Made by a program: the position numbers and the translations under genes. 64,000 nt of DNA from CAYSCZ01 sp051155775 (lineage in GTDB: Bacteria; Bacteroidota; Bacteroidia; Cytophagales; Cyclobacteriaceae): positions 16,406-80,405 of the forward strand of contig DAXETV010000009.1 of NCBI GenBank assembly GCA_051155775.1. Reading direction: 5' to 3'. Of the stretch, positions 50,842 to 60,551 are shown in pieces; within the stretch, counting starts at the first letter, position 1, and each line of letters opens with the position of its first letter. The notes below the pieces were generated by a model that was given only the letters and a program-made list of their open reading frames with translations, made no database searches and was not told where the DNA came from.

Positions 50842-51210
50842 TCAAAATATCTTTGAGGTAATTAATCCCAGATAGGTCGCAAAAATACCAAATCCTAAAC
50901 TCAAAAAAATATAAAAAAATGATTGATAGATATCATCGGAAGACATAAGATTAAAGCTTTCTGCGGAAAATGTAGAGAAAGTAGTAAATCCACCACAAAA
51001 CCCGGTGGACAATAGAAAAACCCATTCTTTTGGTAGTTTATAAGTTAACCCAACAAGAATACCTAATAAAAACGAGCCAATAACATTCACCGTTAAGGTC
51101 CCATACGGTATAGTAGAAATAATTCTGGTAGAAATATAAAGCTGCACAAGGTATCGAAATATACTGCCAATGAAGCCTCCCAGCCCAATAAGGATTAAAT
51201 TTTTAATCAT
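50842..51210 (-). CDS. crcB: Fluoride channel CrcB/Fluc
   Basis: 122 residues with four membrane helices. Family motifs include GGFIGSIFRYLVQL, PYGTLTVNVIGSFLLGILVG (Asn near 47 and the Gly-rich turn) and GFCGGFTTFSTFSAES (the Phe box and Na+ site). It lets F- leave the cell. It overlaps the acpH end by 8 bp and no fluoride riboswitch core is seen upstream of the pair. Confidence 0.95.
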   Translation of the reverse strand: MIKNLILIGLGGFIGSIFRYLVQLYISTRIISTIPYGTLTVNVIGSFLLGILVGLTYKLPKEWVFLLSTGFCGGFTTFSTFSAESFNLMSSDDIYQSFFYIFLSLGFGIFATYLGLITSKIF

Positions 51211-51796
51211 CCGACAATAACTTTAGTTGATGGTCCGAGTAATCTTTTAAGTCATCGAAAAAAGGAATAAAAAGATTGTCCAGTTCATCAAAATGATGCG
51301 CTAAGTCCTTAATAGCAACTTTCATATTATTCTCATAGTTTGTTCTTTTTGAAAGTCCTTTTAATGATTCATCTACTCCACTAAAGGTACTGTAATGATA
51401 GAGCCAATTATCAATTTTCATTAAAGTAAAAACCCGTAATGCCTTATTGTTCAGTATGTCAACATTTCTATCAATAGCGCTGTAAAAGTTCTTAATAAAT
51501 TTAATGAAGTCTGTTTTTGAATATCTCTGCCAATGATAAGTCAGAAGGTAATCGTAAAAAACATCCAGGATCACCCGGCTATAGTGCCGGTGGTTAATCC
51601 ATAATATTCCCCTGCTTTTTATTACATTAGGATGCTTATCAGTAAATTCGTCAATGCGCCGATGCAGGATAATCCCGCGTTTAATTTTTTCAGCGTAATT
51701 TTCAATTTCCTTTCCTCTAACGAAATCTGCTATAAAGTTTCCTACAATAATGTCCTCACGGCCACCGGATAAATATATGTGAGCCAGATAATTCAT
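51203..51796 (-). CDS. acpH: Acyl-carrier-protein phosphodiesterase, DUF479 family
   Basis: 197 residues. The AcpH/DUF479 opening MNYLAHIYLSGGREDIIVGNFIADFVRGK is clear, followed by GIILHRRIDEFTDKHPNV and SRVILDVFYDYLLTYHW, with the HD-type histidines and aspartates. The enzyme removes the phosphopantetheine arm from ACP. The length is normal. It is the first gene of a two-gene unit with crcB, which it overlaps by 8 bp. Whether Bacteroidota DUF479 proteins have the same activity has not been tested to my knowledge. Confidence 0.88.
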   Translation of the reverse strand: MNYLAHIYLSGGREDIIVGNFIADFVRGKEIENYAEKIKRGIILHRRIDEFTDKHPNVIKSRGILWINHRHYSRVILDVFYDYLLTYHWQRYSKTDFIKFIKNFYSAIDRNVDILNNKALRVFTLMKIDNWLYHYSTFSGVDESLKGLSKRTNYENNMKVAIKDLAHHFDELDNLFIPFFDDLKDYSDHQLKLLSDD

Positions 51797-51909
51797 AGGA
51801 AAGTAATATAATTGTTTATACTTTATCAGCTTAAGAACGCATTAAAACAATCGCTTTATTTCTAATATTAAAATTGCTAATTTTAAAATTTAAAGCTTAT
51901 CTGGTGCAT

Positions 51910-52308
51910 ATGTATAGGTCACGTCTTAATGTTTTGGTGCAGTTAGCCCGGGTGGATGGGGTGATAGTGCAAGATGAAATTGACCTAATCAATAAGATCG
52001 GAAAGGCAAATGGCATGTCTTCAGCGGAGATTAGTGAGAGCTTTGATGACCCGGGATTTATCGGGGATTTAAAAGATCTTTCTGACGATGAAAAATATGA
52101 TTTATTGTATGATATTATTAAGCTGATGAAAATTGATGGCAGACTGTATCAGGAAGAGATCATGTTTTGCGCTAAGGTGGCATCAAAACTGGGTTATGAC
52201 CAGGATGTGCTCCTTAAATTAATGCTAAAAATCTATAGAGATCCACACATTTCCACCGATCGTGATTCTTTAAAAGCAACCATTCAAGAGCATCTCATAA
52301 AACAATAA
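51910..52308 (+). CDS. TerB-like protein
   Basis: 132 residues from ATG 51910; GTG 51904 or a TTG further upstream would add a few residues. The TerB-like helical fold is indicated by LNVLVQLARVDGVIVQDEIDLINKIGKANGMS (AxxDGxxxxxE) and a second such helix pair, IIKLMKIDGRLYQEEIMFCAKVASKLG. Acidic side chains in the two DG loops can bind metal. The protein is soluble. TerB domains are linked to tellurite and other stress responses, but single ones like this are unassigned. The helicase gene starts 8 bp after its stop, so the two are cotranscribed. Confidence 0.75.
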   Translation: MYRSRLNVLVQLARVDGVIVQDEIDLINKIGKANGMSSAEISESFDDPGFIGDLKDLSDDEKYDLLYDIIKLMKIDGRLYQEEIMFCAKVASKLGYDQDVLLKLMLKIYRDPHISTDRDSLKATIQEHLIKQ

Positions 52309-52316
52309 TTATTTAT

Positions 52317-54221
52317 TTGGACTTTCAGGAATATTTTAACAAAGTCCTAAACTTACTTCACCTGGAGTGGGAAGAAGATAGAAGGCAATATCAGGACAAG
52401 GTTATGAGAACCTCCTTAAAGGAGCGTGTCAACCAGGGCGTTTGCTGGTACCCGGTAATCGTCAAACGGTCCTATCTTGGAATGGGCGAAAAAATGGTGG
52501 TGGAAATAGAGCGCACCGAAAAGAGAAAACAACCTCATGCATTAACCTCTGGATCTTCCGTAAATCTTTTTGTTAATTCAGGCGATAGCGGGCAGCATGC
52601 CGCCGGTGTGATCAGCTACCTAAGGGAGGATATCATGAAAATCATCCTCAACAAAGACGATATACCAGAGTGGATTGATAAGGGCAAATTAGGTGTTAAC
52701 CTGTTATTTGATGAATCCACCTATGAGGAGATGAAGTTGAGCCTTAAGAGAATGAAATCTGTACAAGAGGGCCGGATAAAGGAGTTAAGAGATGTAATAT
52801 TTGGCCTAACCGAGCCATCCTTCAATCAAAAAACCATATCGTTAGAGATAAACAATCTAAACAATAGGCAAAATGAAGCACTGCAGTTAATCCAATCAGC
52901 ACAAGACATTGCAGTCGTCCACGGACCGCCGGGAACCGGAAAGACCACCACCCTTGTAGAATCAATCATCAAAACTTTAGAAATCCAGCAGCAAGTGCTG
53001 GTAACCGCCCCAAGCAATGCCGCGGTTGACCTGATCGTTGAAAAACTGACCTTAAAGAACGTGTCGGTCATTAGAATAGGCCATCCGGCAAGGGTCACTG
53101 AAGAGGTATTGAACAATACCCTGGATTCCAAGATCGCCAACCATGACAGCTACCGCGATTTGAAGAAGGGAAGGAAAAAATCGGAAGAACTGAAAAAACT
53201 TGCTTTTAAGTACAAAAGAAAATACGGCAGGCAAGAACGTGCTCAACGCAGGCTACTCTTTGAAGAAGCGGGCAGGGTAAGGATAGAAGCTGAAATGTTG
53301 GAAAGCTATATCATTAACCAACTCTTGTCGTCAGCACAGGTGGTTGCATGTACCCTCATCGGAGCTAATAACGGCCTTTTGAGAGGAAAACAATTCCAGA
53401 CTGTATTCATCGATGAAGCATCCCAGGCTATGGAACCTGCTTGCTGGATACCAATATTTAAAAGCAACCGGGTAGTCATGGTCGGCGATCACTTTCAGTT
53501 GCCGCCAACCATAAAATCCTTGGATGCAGCTAAGCAAGGCTTATCAACCACACTTTTTGAAAGAGCAATAAAAAATAATAACTGCTCTACCATGCTCGAT
53601 GAGCAATACCGCATGCATGAGGAAATCATGTCATTTTCCAGTAAATATTTCTATTACAACCAGTTGAAAGCAGCAAGTACCATCCGGGAAAGGCAGCCTT
53701 TAGCATCTCCTCCCATCATGTTCATCGATCTTGCAGGCAGTGGATATACCGAAGACTATGATAAAAATCTCAGCACATTTAACCTTGAAGAAGCAAAATT
53801 TGTCCTGACCCGTTTAAACCGGCAGGTGGAAGCGATGGAAGGTAATGCAAATGATTTTACCGTCTCCATCATCACACCTTATAAAGCACAGGTGGAAGTC
53901 TTCAGGGGCCTCCTTCCCGGTTATCCTGCTTTGCCGGCTTTAAAAAGTCAGTTTTCTGTAAACACAGTAGATTCATTCCAGGGGCAGGAGAAAGATATTA
54001 TTTATATATCCCTGGTGAGGTCCAACAAAGACGGGGAAATTGGTTTTTTGAAGGATATACGCAGAACGAACGTAGCCCTGACCAGGGCAAAACATCAGTT
54101 GGTAGTGGTTGGCGACTCCGCCACCTTAGGCACGCATGATTTTTATGCCCGGCTAGTAGACCACTTCCAGAAAAGGGGTGCTTATAAAAGTGTGTTTGAA
54201 TTGCAGCAGATTACAGGGTGA
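52317..54221 (+). CDS. Superfamily 1 helicase, UPF1/SMUBP2-like
   Basis: 634 residues from TTG 52317, chosen because the DFQEYFNKVLNLLHLEWEEDRRQY start fits the family and no ATG is near. An N-terminal beta-barrel/stalk region (about 1-170) is followed by Walker A VHGPPGTGKTTTLVESI (about 201-217), APSNAAVDLI (motif Ia), the DEAS-type Walker B FIDEASQAMEPAC, VGDHFQLPPTI (motif III), LDEQYRMHEEIM (motif IV), VDSFQGQEKDIIYISLVRSN (motif V) and NVALTRAKHQLVVVGD (motif VI). It unwinds RNA or DNA 5' to 3' by family knowledge; substrate unknown. It follows the TerB-like gene by 8 bp. Confidence 0.9.
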   Translation: MDFQEYFNKVLNLLHLEWEEDRRQYQDKVMRTSLKERVNQGVCWYPVIVKRSYLGMGEKMVVEIERTEKRKQPHALTSGSSVNLFVNSGDSGQHAAGVISYLREDIMKIILNKDDIPEWIDKGKLGVNLLFDESTYEEMKLSLKRMKSVQEGRIKELRDVIFGLTEPSFNQKTISLEINNLNNRQNEALQLIQSAQDIAVVHGPPGTGKTTTLVESIIKTLEIQQQVLVTAPSNAAVDLIVEKLTLKNVSVIRIGHPARVTEEVLNNTLDSKIANHDSYRDLKKGRKKSEELKKLAFKYKRKYGRQERAQRRLLFEEAGRVRIEAEMLESYIINQLLSSAQVVACTLIGANNGLLRGKQFQTVFIDEASQAMEPACWIPIFKSNRVVMVGDHFQLPPTIKSLDAAKQGLSTTLFERAIKNNNCSTMLDEQYRMHEEIMSFSSKYFYYNQLKAASTIRERQPLASPPIMFIDLAGSGYTEDYDKNLSTFNLEEAKFVLTRLNRQVEAMEGNANDFTVSIITPYKAQVEVFRGLLPGYPALPALKSQFSVNTVDSFQGQEKDIIYISLVRSNKDGEIGFLKDIRRTNVALTRAKHQLVVVGDSATLGTHDFYARLVDHFQKRGAYKSVFELQQITG

Positions 54222-54739
54222 AGCAGGCTAACCCGGGAATAGCAAATTAGGTCCCGAAAAAAAACATTTATACCGATATCCTGCACCGTTATTATCACAT
54301 TGTCAGTTATCTCAATGCTTCCCTTTGTTGCTCAATTGGGTATTTATGAAATGACCACATCCATTCATTTAGGACAGAGCCTAGAGCAGCCTAACTCATA
54401 GCTAGAATTCCTCGTAATTCTGGCGATCCATCAATCATTTGAAATCATTCTTAAAATAAAAAAAGGCACGCATTCGAAGATCGAATTACGTGCCCTAATC
54501 ACCAACCTAACCTAATTATGAAAAACTTAATTCTCTAATTATGTCAATGTAATAAACCTACAATGTGCAGCATAAGTTTCAGTTGGTGATAGAAAAATTC
54601 AAGAAATAAAAGCAGATGCAATTTTTATATATTAATTAATTATTAAATAATTATTTCTTTTTTGTTACAAAAAACTAAAAGACAACTATTAGGTAGTAAG
54701 GAAGTTTGAAAAGTATCTTTGTGGCAAAATTTCATTTAG
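54222..54739. other. 518-bp gap with structured, leader-like segment and mfd promoter candidate
   Basis: No protein gene is seen. At 54467-54497 an imperfect hairpin (GGCACG.ATTCG / CGAAT..CGTGCC) is flanked on the left by an A run, so it is a terminator on the minus strand. Next to it ATCACCAAC (about 54498-54506) and GTTGGTGAT about 75 bases on are inverted repeats, enclosing two copies of CTAATTATG and a 6-codon frame (MKNLIL). Near the right end 54714-54721 reads TATCTTTG, an exact TAnnTTTG -7 box 19 bp before the mfd start. The left part (54222-54455) shows nothing. Confidence 0.4.
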
Positions 54740-57700
54740 GTGAATAAAGATTTATTTACAACGATATTTAATTCACAACTCAAGACGCTATCCAGGTCTA
54801 TTACCGAAAAAAAGGATGTCTATCATTTAAAGGGTCTGCGTGGAAGCTATGATTCTTTAATTTCGACGCAAGTAATAAACCAGGCACCTCATTTAAATCA
54901 TGTTTTTGTATTTGATGATAAAATAGAATCAACATACTTTCAAAATGATTTGCAAAATCTCCTTGGAAGGCCGGATGTTTATCTTTTCCCAACATCGTAT
55001 AAGCGTCCTTACCATTATGAAGAGATTGAAAATGCCAATGTGCTGCTTAGAACAGAAGCTCTTGGTGCTTTAAACCAGGCCCATGCAAAGCGTGGAGTGA
55101 TTATCACCTGCTATGCTGAATCCCTGCTGGAAAAAGTCATCAACAGGCAATCATTGCTGGAAAATACCTACCCGGTTAAGAAGAATGATGACTTAGATGT
55201 CGCTTTTCTTGATGAGTTTTTAATTGAATATGGATTTGAGAAGACGGATTTTGTATATGAGCCCGGTCAGTATGCAGTAAGAGGAGGCATTATAGATGTA
55301 TTTTCTTTTAATGGCGATTATCCATATCGCATTGAGTTATTTGGCGACGCAGTGGATTCTATAAGATTATTCGATCCAAACAGCCAACTATCAAAAGATG
55401 AGGTACCGGAGTGCTTTATCATTCCTAACCTTCAGTCTAAGTTATTCAAAGAGACCAGGCATTCATTTCTGGATTTTGTTTCGCCAAACACTATTTTTTG
55501 GTTTAAAGATTTAAAGCATACACTAGATACTATAAATCAAAACCTGGAAAAAGTTGAAGAAAATTTTAAAGATATTCTAAAAGTAACCAATAATACAAAG
55601 ACTGTTTTAGAGCCTAACGAGTTGTTTGAATCCCTTCCCTATTTCCAGAGAAAAATAAAAGATTTTTCGATTGTGGAGTTTGGGAATAGATACCATTTAG
55701 GTTCCGGGTTTAGCCTGGATTTTAATATTAAACCTCAGCCATCCTTCAACAAAAACTTTGATTTAATTATTGAAAACCTGAATGGATATTATGAAAAAGG
55801 CTATGAAATCATTATTTCGGTCGAATCAGAACAACAACATGAACGATTAAAAAGAATTTTTGACGAAATAGATCCTGATCTAACCTATCAAATATTAAAT
55901 TATTCACTAAGAGGAGGATTTATAGATGAGGATAACCGGGTTGTATTCTATACTGACCACCAACTCTTTAATCGTTACTTTAAATTCAAGGCCAAAGAGA
56001 AGTTTTCAAAATCAAAATCCTTAACCCTTAAGGAGCTCAAAACCTTACAACCAGGGGATTATGTGGTGCATATTGATTACGGGGTAGGCAGGTTCGCGGG
56101 ACTCGATAAAGTAGAAGTAAATGGAAGTAGTCAGGAAGCTGTAAGATTAGTTTACAGAGATGATGATCTTTTATATGTTGGTGTTCATTCATTGCATAAA
56201 ATTTCAAAGTATTCAGCCAATGAAGGCGTAAGACCTACAATAAATAAGTTAGGCTCTCAGGAGTGGGAGAATAAAAAAAAGAAAGTAAAAAAGAAGGTTA
56301 AAGACATAGCCAAGGATTTGATAAACTTATACGCTAAAAGAAAAGCTGCGCCTGGTTTTGCATTCCCGCAAGATAATTATTTACAAACGGAGTTAGAGTC
56401 CTCTTTCATCTATCAGGATACACCTGACCAGGCTAAAGCAACCGACGATGTAAAAACTGACATGGAACAGCCACATCCTATGGATAGACTAATTTGTGGT
56501 GATGTAGGGTTTGGAAAAACCGAAGTAGCTATCAGGGCCGCATTCAAGGCTGTTAGTAATGGCAAACAAGTCGCAGTTTTGGTTCCAACCACGATACTGG
56601 CATTGCAGCATTATAATACGTTCAAAGATCGATTATCAAATTTCCCTGTCAATGTTGAGTTTGTTAATCGTTTTAGGTCAACCAAAGAAATTAAAAAGGT
56701 TATCAAGAATTTATCTGAGGGTAAGGTTGACATTCTCATTGGCACGCATAGATTGGTAAATAAGGATGTGATTTTTAAAGAATTAGGTTTACTCATTATA
56801 GACGAGGAGCAGAAGTTTGGTGTAAAAATTAAAGAAAAGTTAAAAGAAATAAGAGTTAATGTTGATACACTGACATTAACAGCTACACCAATTCCACGAA
56901 CCTTACAATTTTCTTTAATGGGATCCAGAGATTTGAGTATAATCTCGACACCTCCACCTAACAGGCAGCCTGTGGTAACTCAAGTCTTTGAATATCAGAA
57001 AACAATTATCAGGGATGCAATTCATAAAGAAATAAAAAGGGGTGGTCAGGTATTTTTTGTACATAACCGAATAAAAGATATAGAGCACGAAGCAAATGTA
57101 ATTCTATCCTTAGTTCCAGATGCGAGAATTGGTATCGCACATGGTCAAATGGAAGGTGATAAGCTGGAAAAAGTTATGTTAAAGTTTATAAATGGTGATT
57201 ATGATGTGCTTGTATCGACCAATATTATTGAGTCCGGGCTGGATATACCCAACGCCAACACGATAATTATCAACAGGGCACATATGTTTGGCTTATCAGA
57301 TATTCATCAAATGAGAGGCCGGGTAGGTAGATCAAACACGAAAGCATATTGCTACTTATTAGCTCCCCCAACAGCTTCCCTTACATCGGAAGCGAAGAAA
57401 CGGTTGAATACAATTGAGGAATTTTCTGACTTAGGGGACGGAATAAAAGTATCTATGAGAGATCTTGATATTAGAGGGGCTGGTAATCTACTCGGAGGAG
57501 AGCAAAGTGGTTTTATATCTGATTTAGGGTATGATATGTATCACAAAATCCTTGATGAGGCTGTTCAGGAACTTAAAGAAAAAGAGTTTAAAGATTTGTT
57601 CAAAAATGTTTCTGAAAGCTCTATAAATCAGGTGATCAAAAATGAGTGTTCAATTGAAACAGATTTTGAAATTCTTTTTCCAGATACTTATATAAGTAAT

Positions 57701-58105
57701 ATATCCGAAAGACTAAGCCTGTACAATGAACTAGATAATCTGAAAGATGAAAATGACTTAGAATCCTATAAAAAATCCCTTGCTGATCGTTTTGGGCCTT
57801 TACCAAATGAAGTGAAAGAATTAATAAAAACTATACCGCTCAGATGGAATGCGATAGAGATAGGTTTTGAGAAACTTATAATAAAAAATAACATTATGAA
57901 ATGTTACTTTAAATATTCTAAAGATGAAGATTATTATAATTCTGAAATTTTTACTAACATATTAGAATACGTCAAACAAAACGGTAAATATTGCAGACTC
58001 AAAGAATACAAGAACAAACTGATATTGATTTTTAACGATGTAAAAAATATTGATATTGCAAATGAATTGCTTGAAGAAGTTAAAAATATAGAAGTTGTTG
58101 CCTAG
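54740..58105 (+). CDS. mfd: Transcription-repair coupling factor
   Basis: 1121 residues from GTG 54740. The domain order is that of Mfd: UvrB-like N-terminal domains (about 1-400, with YAVRGGIIDVFSFNGDYPYRIELFGDAVDSIR), the RNA-polymerase-binding domain (about 440-520, LQPGDYVVHIDYGVGRFAGL), the SF2 translocase with Walker A CGDVGFGKTEVAIRAAF, DEEQKFGV box, TLTATPIPRTL and the GRVGRSNTKAYCYLL motif VI, and the C-terminal TRCF domain. It removes RNA polymerase stalled at lesions and recruits UvrA. It is a single gene with an exact -7 box close before its start. Confidence 0.97.
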   Translation: MNKDLFTTIFNSQLKTLSRSITEKKDVYHLKGLRGSYDSLISTQVINQAPHLNHVFVFDDKIESTYFQNDLQNLLGRPDVYLFPTSYKRPYHYEEIENANVLLRTEALGALNQAHAKRGVIITCYAESLLEKVINRQSLLENTYPVKKNDDLDVAFLDEFLIEYGFEKTDFVYEPGQYAVRGGIIDVFSFNGDYPYRIELFGDAVDSIRLFDPNSQLSKDEVPECFIIPNLQSKLFKETRHSFLDFVSPNTIFWFKDLKHTLDTINQNLEKVEENFKDILKVTNNTKTVLEPNELFESLPYFQRKIKDFSIVEFGNRYHLGSGFSLDFNIKPQPSFNKNFDLIIENLNGYYEKGYEIIISVESEQQHERLKRIFDEIDPDLTYQILNYSLRGGFIDEDNRVVFYTDHQLFNRYFKFKAKEKFSKSKSLTLKELKTLQPGDYVVHIDYGVGRFAGLDKVEVNGSSQEAVRLVYRDDDLLYVGVHSLHKISKYSANEGVRPTINKLGSQEWENKKKKVKKKVKDIAKDLINLYAKRKAAPGFAFPQDNYLQTELESSFIYQDTPDQAKATDDVKTDMEQPHPMDRLICGDVGFGKTEVAIRAAFKAVSNGKQVAVLVPTTILALQHYNTFKDRLSNFPVNVEFVNRFRSTKEIKKVIKNLSEGKVDILIGTHRLVNKDVIFKELGLLIIDEEQKFGVKIKEKLKEIRVNVDTLTLTATPIPRTLQFSLMGSRDLSIISTPPPNRQPVVTQVFEYQKTIIRDAIHKEIKRGGQVFFVHNRIKDIEHEANVILSLVPDARIGIAHGQMEGDKLEKVMLKFINGDYDVLVSTNIIESGLDIPNANTIIINRAHMFGLSDIHQMRGRVGRSNTKAYCYLLAPPTASLTSEAKKRLNTIEEFSDLGDGIKVSMRDLDIRGAGNLLGGEQSGFISDLGYDMYHKILDEAVQELKEKEFKDLFKNVSESSINQVIKNECSIETDFEILFPDTYISNISERLSLYNELDNLKDENDLESYKKSLADRFGPLPNEVKELIKTIPLRWNAIEIGFEKLIIKNNIMKCYFKYSKDEDYYNSEIFTNILEYVKQNGKYCRLKEYKNKLILIFNDVKNIDIANELLEEVKNIEVVA

Positions 58106-58233
58106 TATGCTATAATATAGTTTAATCATCCCGCGTTTCCTCAATACATTATTCATTTAATTATTGCAATAAATTATTATATTTGAAATATTTGTATTTA
58201 TTCATAATCAATGTGAATTAACTTAAACAGGTA

Positions 58234-59454
58234 ATGAGAAAAATGAAAAGTTTGTTATTGTCATGCGCATTAATTTTAATAATGCCTATCTTAATCTCCT
58301 CATGTAATTTTATTTACAAAATAACAGGAGAACCGACCCCAACCAGTGATAGCCCAGGTAACTATAGTACGGCCACAGGTATATCATATAATGAGGACGG
58401 AGGTTTTGAAGTAAGTGATTATCGAGGCCAGCCTCAAGGGCCTAACCTGGTATTTATCGAAGGAGGAAGAGCTGTGCTTGGATCATTCGAGGAAGATGTT
58501 CTACATAAAAGAGATAATCTTGAGCGAACCGTTACTGTAGCTTCATTTTACATGGATGAAACGGAAGTTGCTAACATACACTGGCTGGAGTATTTACATT
58601 ATGTGAAACTTGATTCATCCAGAGAATTTTATGAATCGGCCCTTCCTGATACAGCTGTATGGGCCAGAAAATTAGCTTATAACGATCCATATGTTGATCA
58701 TTATTTAAGATATCCAGGTTTTAGATATTTTCCGGTTGTGGGTGTAACTTGGAAACAAGCTAATGATTATTGTGTATGGAGAACAAGAAAAGTAAATGCT
58801 GGATTGGCTGAGCTAGCAGGATTGTCTGGAGGAGCAGAGCAAGAATCCGGCGGTAGAATACCTTTAGAAAGTGGTGTGGTGCTGCCAAATTACAGATTAC
58901 CAACGGAAGCGGAATGGGAATACGCTGCTCAGGCATTAATTGGAACACAGTGGCTGGATGAAAATCAAACGCACCAGAGATTATATCCGTGGGATGGGCA
59001 TTCACTCAGAAATCCTTATGGTAAAAGAATGGGTTCTTTTCTGGCTAATTTTAAAAGAGGAAGAGGTGATTATGCTGGTATTGCAGGTAAATTAAATGAT
59101 GGAGCAATGATTACCACTTATATATATGAATATCCTCCTAATGATTTTGGCCTATATAACATGGCTGGAAACGTTAACGAATGGGTACAGGATGTTTACA
59201 GGCCTTTATCATTTCAGCAAATGGAAGATATGAACCCGGTAAGAAGAGATGGTTATCTTGATGAAGAATCCGGTTATGATTGGGAAAATTTCAATTCACT
59301 CATTAATGACAGGTCAAGGGTTTACAAAGGGGGGTCATGGAAAGATAATGCTTATTGGTTGTCTCCTGGTACCAGAAGGTTTTTAGGCGAAGACTCTGCA
59401 ACCGCAACAATAGGTTTTAGGTGTGCAATGATTAGAGCCGGTACCAATTACTAA
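58234..59454 (+). CDS. gldJ: Gliding-motility lipoprotein GldJ
   Basis: 406 residues. The lipoprotein signal ends at Cys24 (LISSCNF). The rest is a SUMF1/formylglycine-generating-enzyme fold with the GldJ flavour: LVFIEGGRAVLGSFEEDVLHKRDN, TVASFYMDETEVANIHWLEYLHYV, ALPDTAVWARKLAYNDPYVDHYLRYPG, YFPVVGVTWKQANDYCVWRTRKVN, LPTEAEWEYAAQALIG, NMAGNVNEWVQDVYRP and TRRFLGEDSATATIGFRCAM. The catalytic cysteine pair of a true formylglycine generator is not evident. GldJ is needed for gliding and supports the type IX secretion system. It is slightly shorter than the flavobacterial form. A strong terminator follows. Confidence 0.88.
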   Translation: MRKMKSLLLSCALILIMPILISSCNFIYKITGEPTPTSDSPGNYSTATGISYNEDGGFEVSDYRGQPQGPNLVFIEGGRAVLGSFEEDVLHKRDNLERTVTVASFYMDETEVANIHWLEYLHYVKLDSSREFYESALPDTAVWARKLAYNDPYVDHYLRYPGFRYFPVVGVTWKQANDYCVWRTRKVNAGLAELAGLSGGAEQESGGRIPLESGVVLPNYRLPTEAEWEYAAQALIGTQWLDENQTHQRLYPWDGHSLRNPYGKRMGSFLANFKRGRGDYAGIAGKLNDGAMITTYIYEYPPNDFGLYNMAGNVNEWVQDVYRPLSFQQMEDMNPVRRDGYLDEESGYDWENFNSLINDRSRVYKGGSWKDNAYWLSPGTRRFLGEDSATATIGFRCAMIRAGTNY

Positions 59455-59479
59455 ATTATCAAAATTCTTTTCCCGGATA

Positions 59480-59507
59480 AATAAAGCTCCATTTTTGGAG
59501 CTTTATT
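59480..59507. terminator. Bidirectional terminator between gldJ and comF
   Basis: AATAAAGCTCC (59480-59490) pairs perfectly with GGAGCTTTATT (59497-59507) around a T-rich 6-base loop. T runs lie on both sides in the respective directions. It stops gldJ on plus and comF on minus (the comF stop codon overlaps its right arm). Confidence 0.88.
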
Positions 59508-60177
59508 ATTTATACGCAATACAAGCAACACTTACGGATTTTATTTGATCCACACCAATAGCATAAACCAGGGATTCTATGGTAGCGCCGGTAGTAATAA
59601 CATCATCGACAATCAATATATTTTTTCCGGCTAGCTCTTTTTGATCGCCTATCACAAAGCTATTCTTTACATTTTGAAACCTGTCCAGCTTTTGAATTTT
59701 AGTTTGAGTGCTGGTGTTGATGACTTTTTCAACAGAGGATTTTTTCACTTCTATTTCTAATTTCTTTGAAAGTCCATTTGCTATATGTTCACTTTGATTA
59801 TATCCTCGCTTTGCGAGCTTACTTTTATGCAATGGAACTGGAATTATGTAGTCAAAGTCGTTTCTGTAAGCTGATATTTCCTCTCCAAACCAATAACCTA
59901 ATAATTCAGCCAATTTGGGCCTGTTATTGTATTTTATATTGTGAATTAGTTTTTGAGTAATACCTTTCGAAATAAATGAAAGAAAACCGATGGCATGCTT
60001 TAGCTTTGGAATATATGCTAATCTTTCTTTGAGGTCAGGGGATAGGGATCGCTTTATTTTTGGTAAGCACTCTTTACAGTGAAGGCATACATATAATTCG
60101 TCAGTAGTTAATTTTCTGCCACAATTAAGACAGACCTCAGGAAATATCAATTGAATAAAATGATTGAAGAAAGTCAT
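59506..60177 (-). CDS. comF: ComF family phosphoribosyltransferase-like protein
   Basis: 223 residues. An N-terminal zinc-finger-like part (CLNCGRKLTTDELYVCLHCKECLPKI, CxxC..CxxC) is followed by the PRT domain with YIIPVPLHKSKLAKRGYNQSEHIANGLSKK and the PRPP loop ILIVDDVITTGATIES. ComF proteins are linked to DNA uptake and perhaps to nucleotide or DNA repair use. The domains are complete. The start region is divergent from the conserved protein at 60194, with 16 bp between them. The stop overlaps the shared terminator with gldJ. Confidence 0.92.
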   Translation of the reverse strand: MTFFNHFIQLIFPEVCLNCGRKLTTDELYVCLHCKECLPKIKRSLSPDLKERLAYIPKLKHAIGFLSFISKGITQKLIHNIKYNNRPKLAELLGYWFGEEISAYRNDFDYIIPVPLHKSKLAKRGYNQSEHIANGLSKKLEIEVKKSSVEKVINTSTQTKIQKLDRFQNVKNSFVIGDQKELAGKNILIVDDVITTGATIESLVYAIGVDQIKSVSVACIAYK

Positions 60178-60193
60178 TTACAGTTATTAATTT

Positions 60194-60541
60194 ATGTACA
60201 AGAAAGATCTTGAATTAGAAAGAAAATGGCAATTGCTATTAATAAAAATAGAGCAGTTAATTGGAAAGAAACCAAAAGACCTTAACGGTGTCTTATTTTT
60301 AATTGGTGTACAGGAATTAGGGCAAGGGCGAAAAAATTTTTCGAAAGAAGAAAAACAAGATCTGATGCATATTGCAATCTGCAAGGTGCTAAGTTATTCA
60401 GGTTATTACCAACTTGAAGGATTGGATGAAGATGGTTGGCCACACTGGGTAAATACTAAAAAATTACCTCACTTTGATTTATTAGAACAAGAAATACTAC
60501 TTAAAACACACATCATCGATTATTTCGAAAAAGAATTTTAA
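60194..60541 (+). CDS. Conserved Bacteroidota protein of unknown function
   Basis: 115 residues, soluble, no signal peptide. The block LNGVLFLIGVQELGQGRKNFSKEEKQDLMHIAICKVLS and the GYYQLEGLDEDGWPHW stretch are well kept in proteins of this phylum in my memory. Acidic and aromatic residues cluster towards the end. It sits between comF (divergent, 16 bp) and the giant lamin-tail gene (convergent, 10 bp). No function is known to me. Confidence 0.7.
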   Translation: MYKKDLELERKWQLLLIKIEQLIGKKPKDLNGVLFLIGVQELGQGRKNFSKEEKQDLMHIAICKVLSYSGYYQLEGLDEDGWPHWVNTKKLPHFDLLEQEILLKTHIIDYFEKEF

Positions 60542-60551
60542 GGTTGAAACG

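Noticed and set aside
50842..51870. Fluoride riboswitch upstream of acpH-crcB
   Set aside because: The 73-bp leader is AT-rich and shows no recognisable crcB-motif core.
51910..52308. A Ter stress system made of TerB-like (51910) and TerF-like (24645) proteins
   Set aside because: The two genes are 26 kb apart in unrelated operons and no TerD, TerC or TerA is present.
58234..59454. Formylglycine-generating enzyme for the sulfatase
   Set aside because: The SUMF1 fold is present, but the sequence blocks are those of GldJ and the catalytic cysteine pair is not evident; it is 39 kb from the sulfatase.
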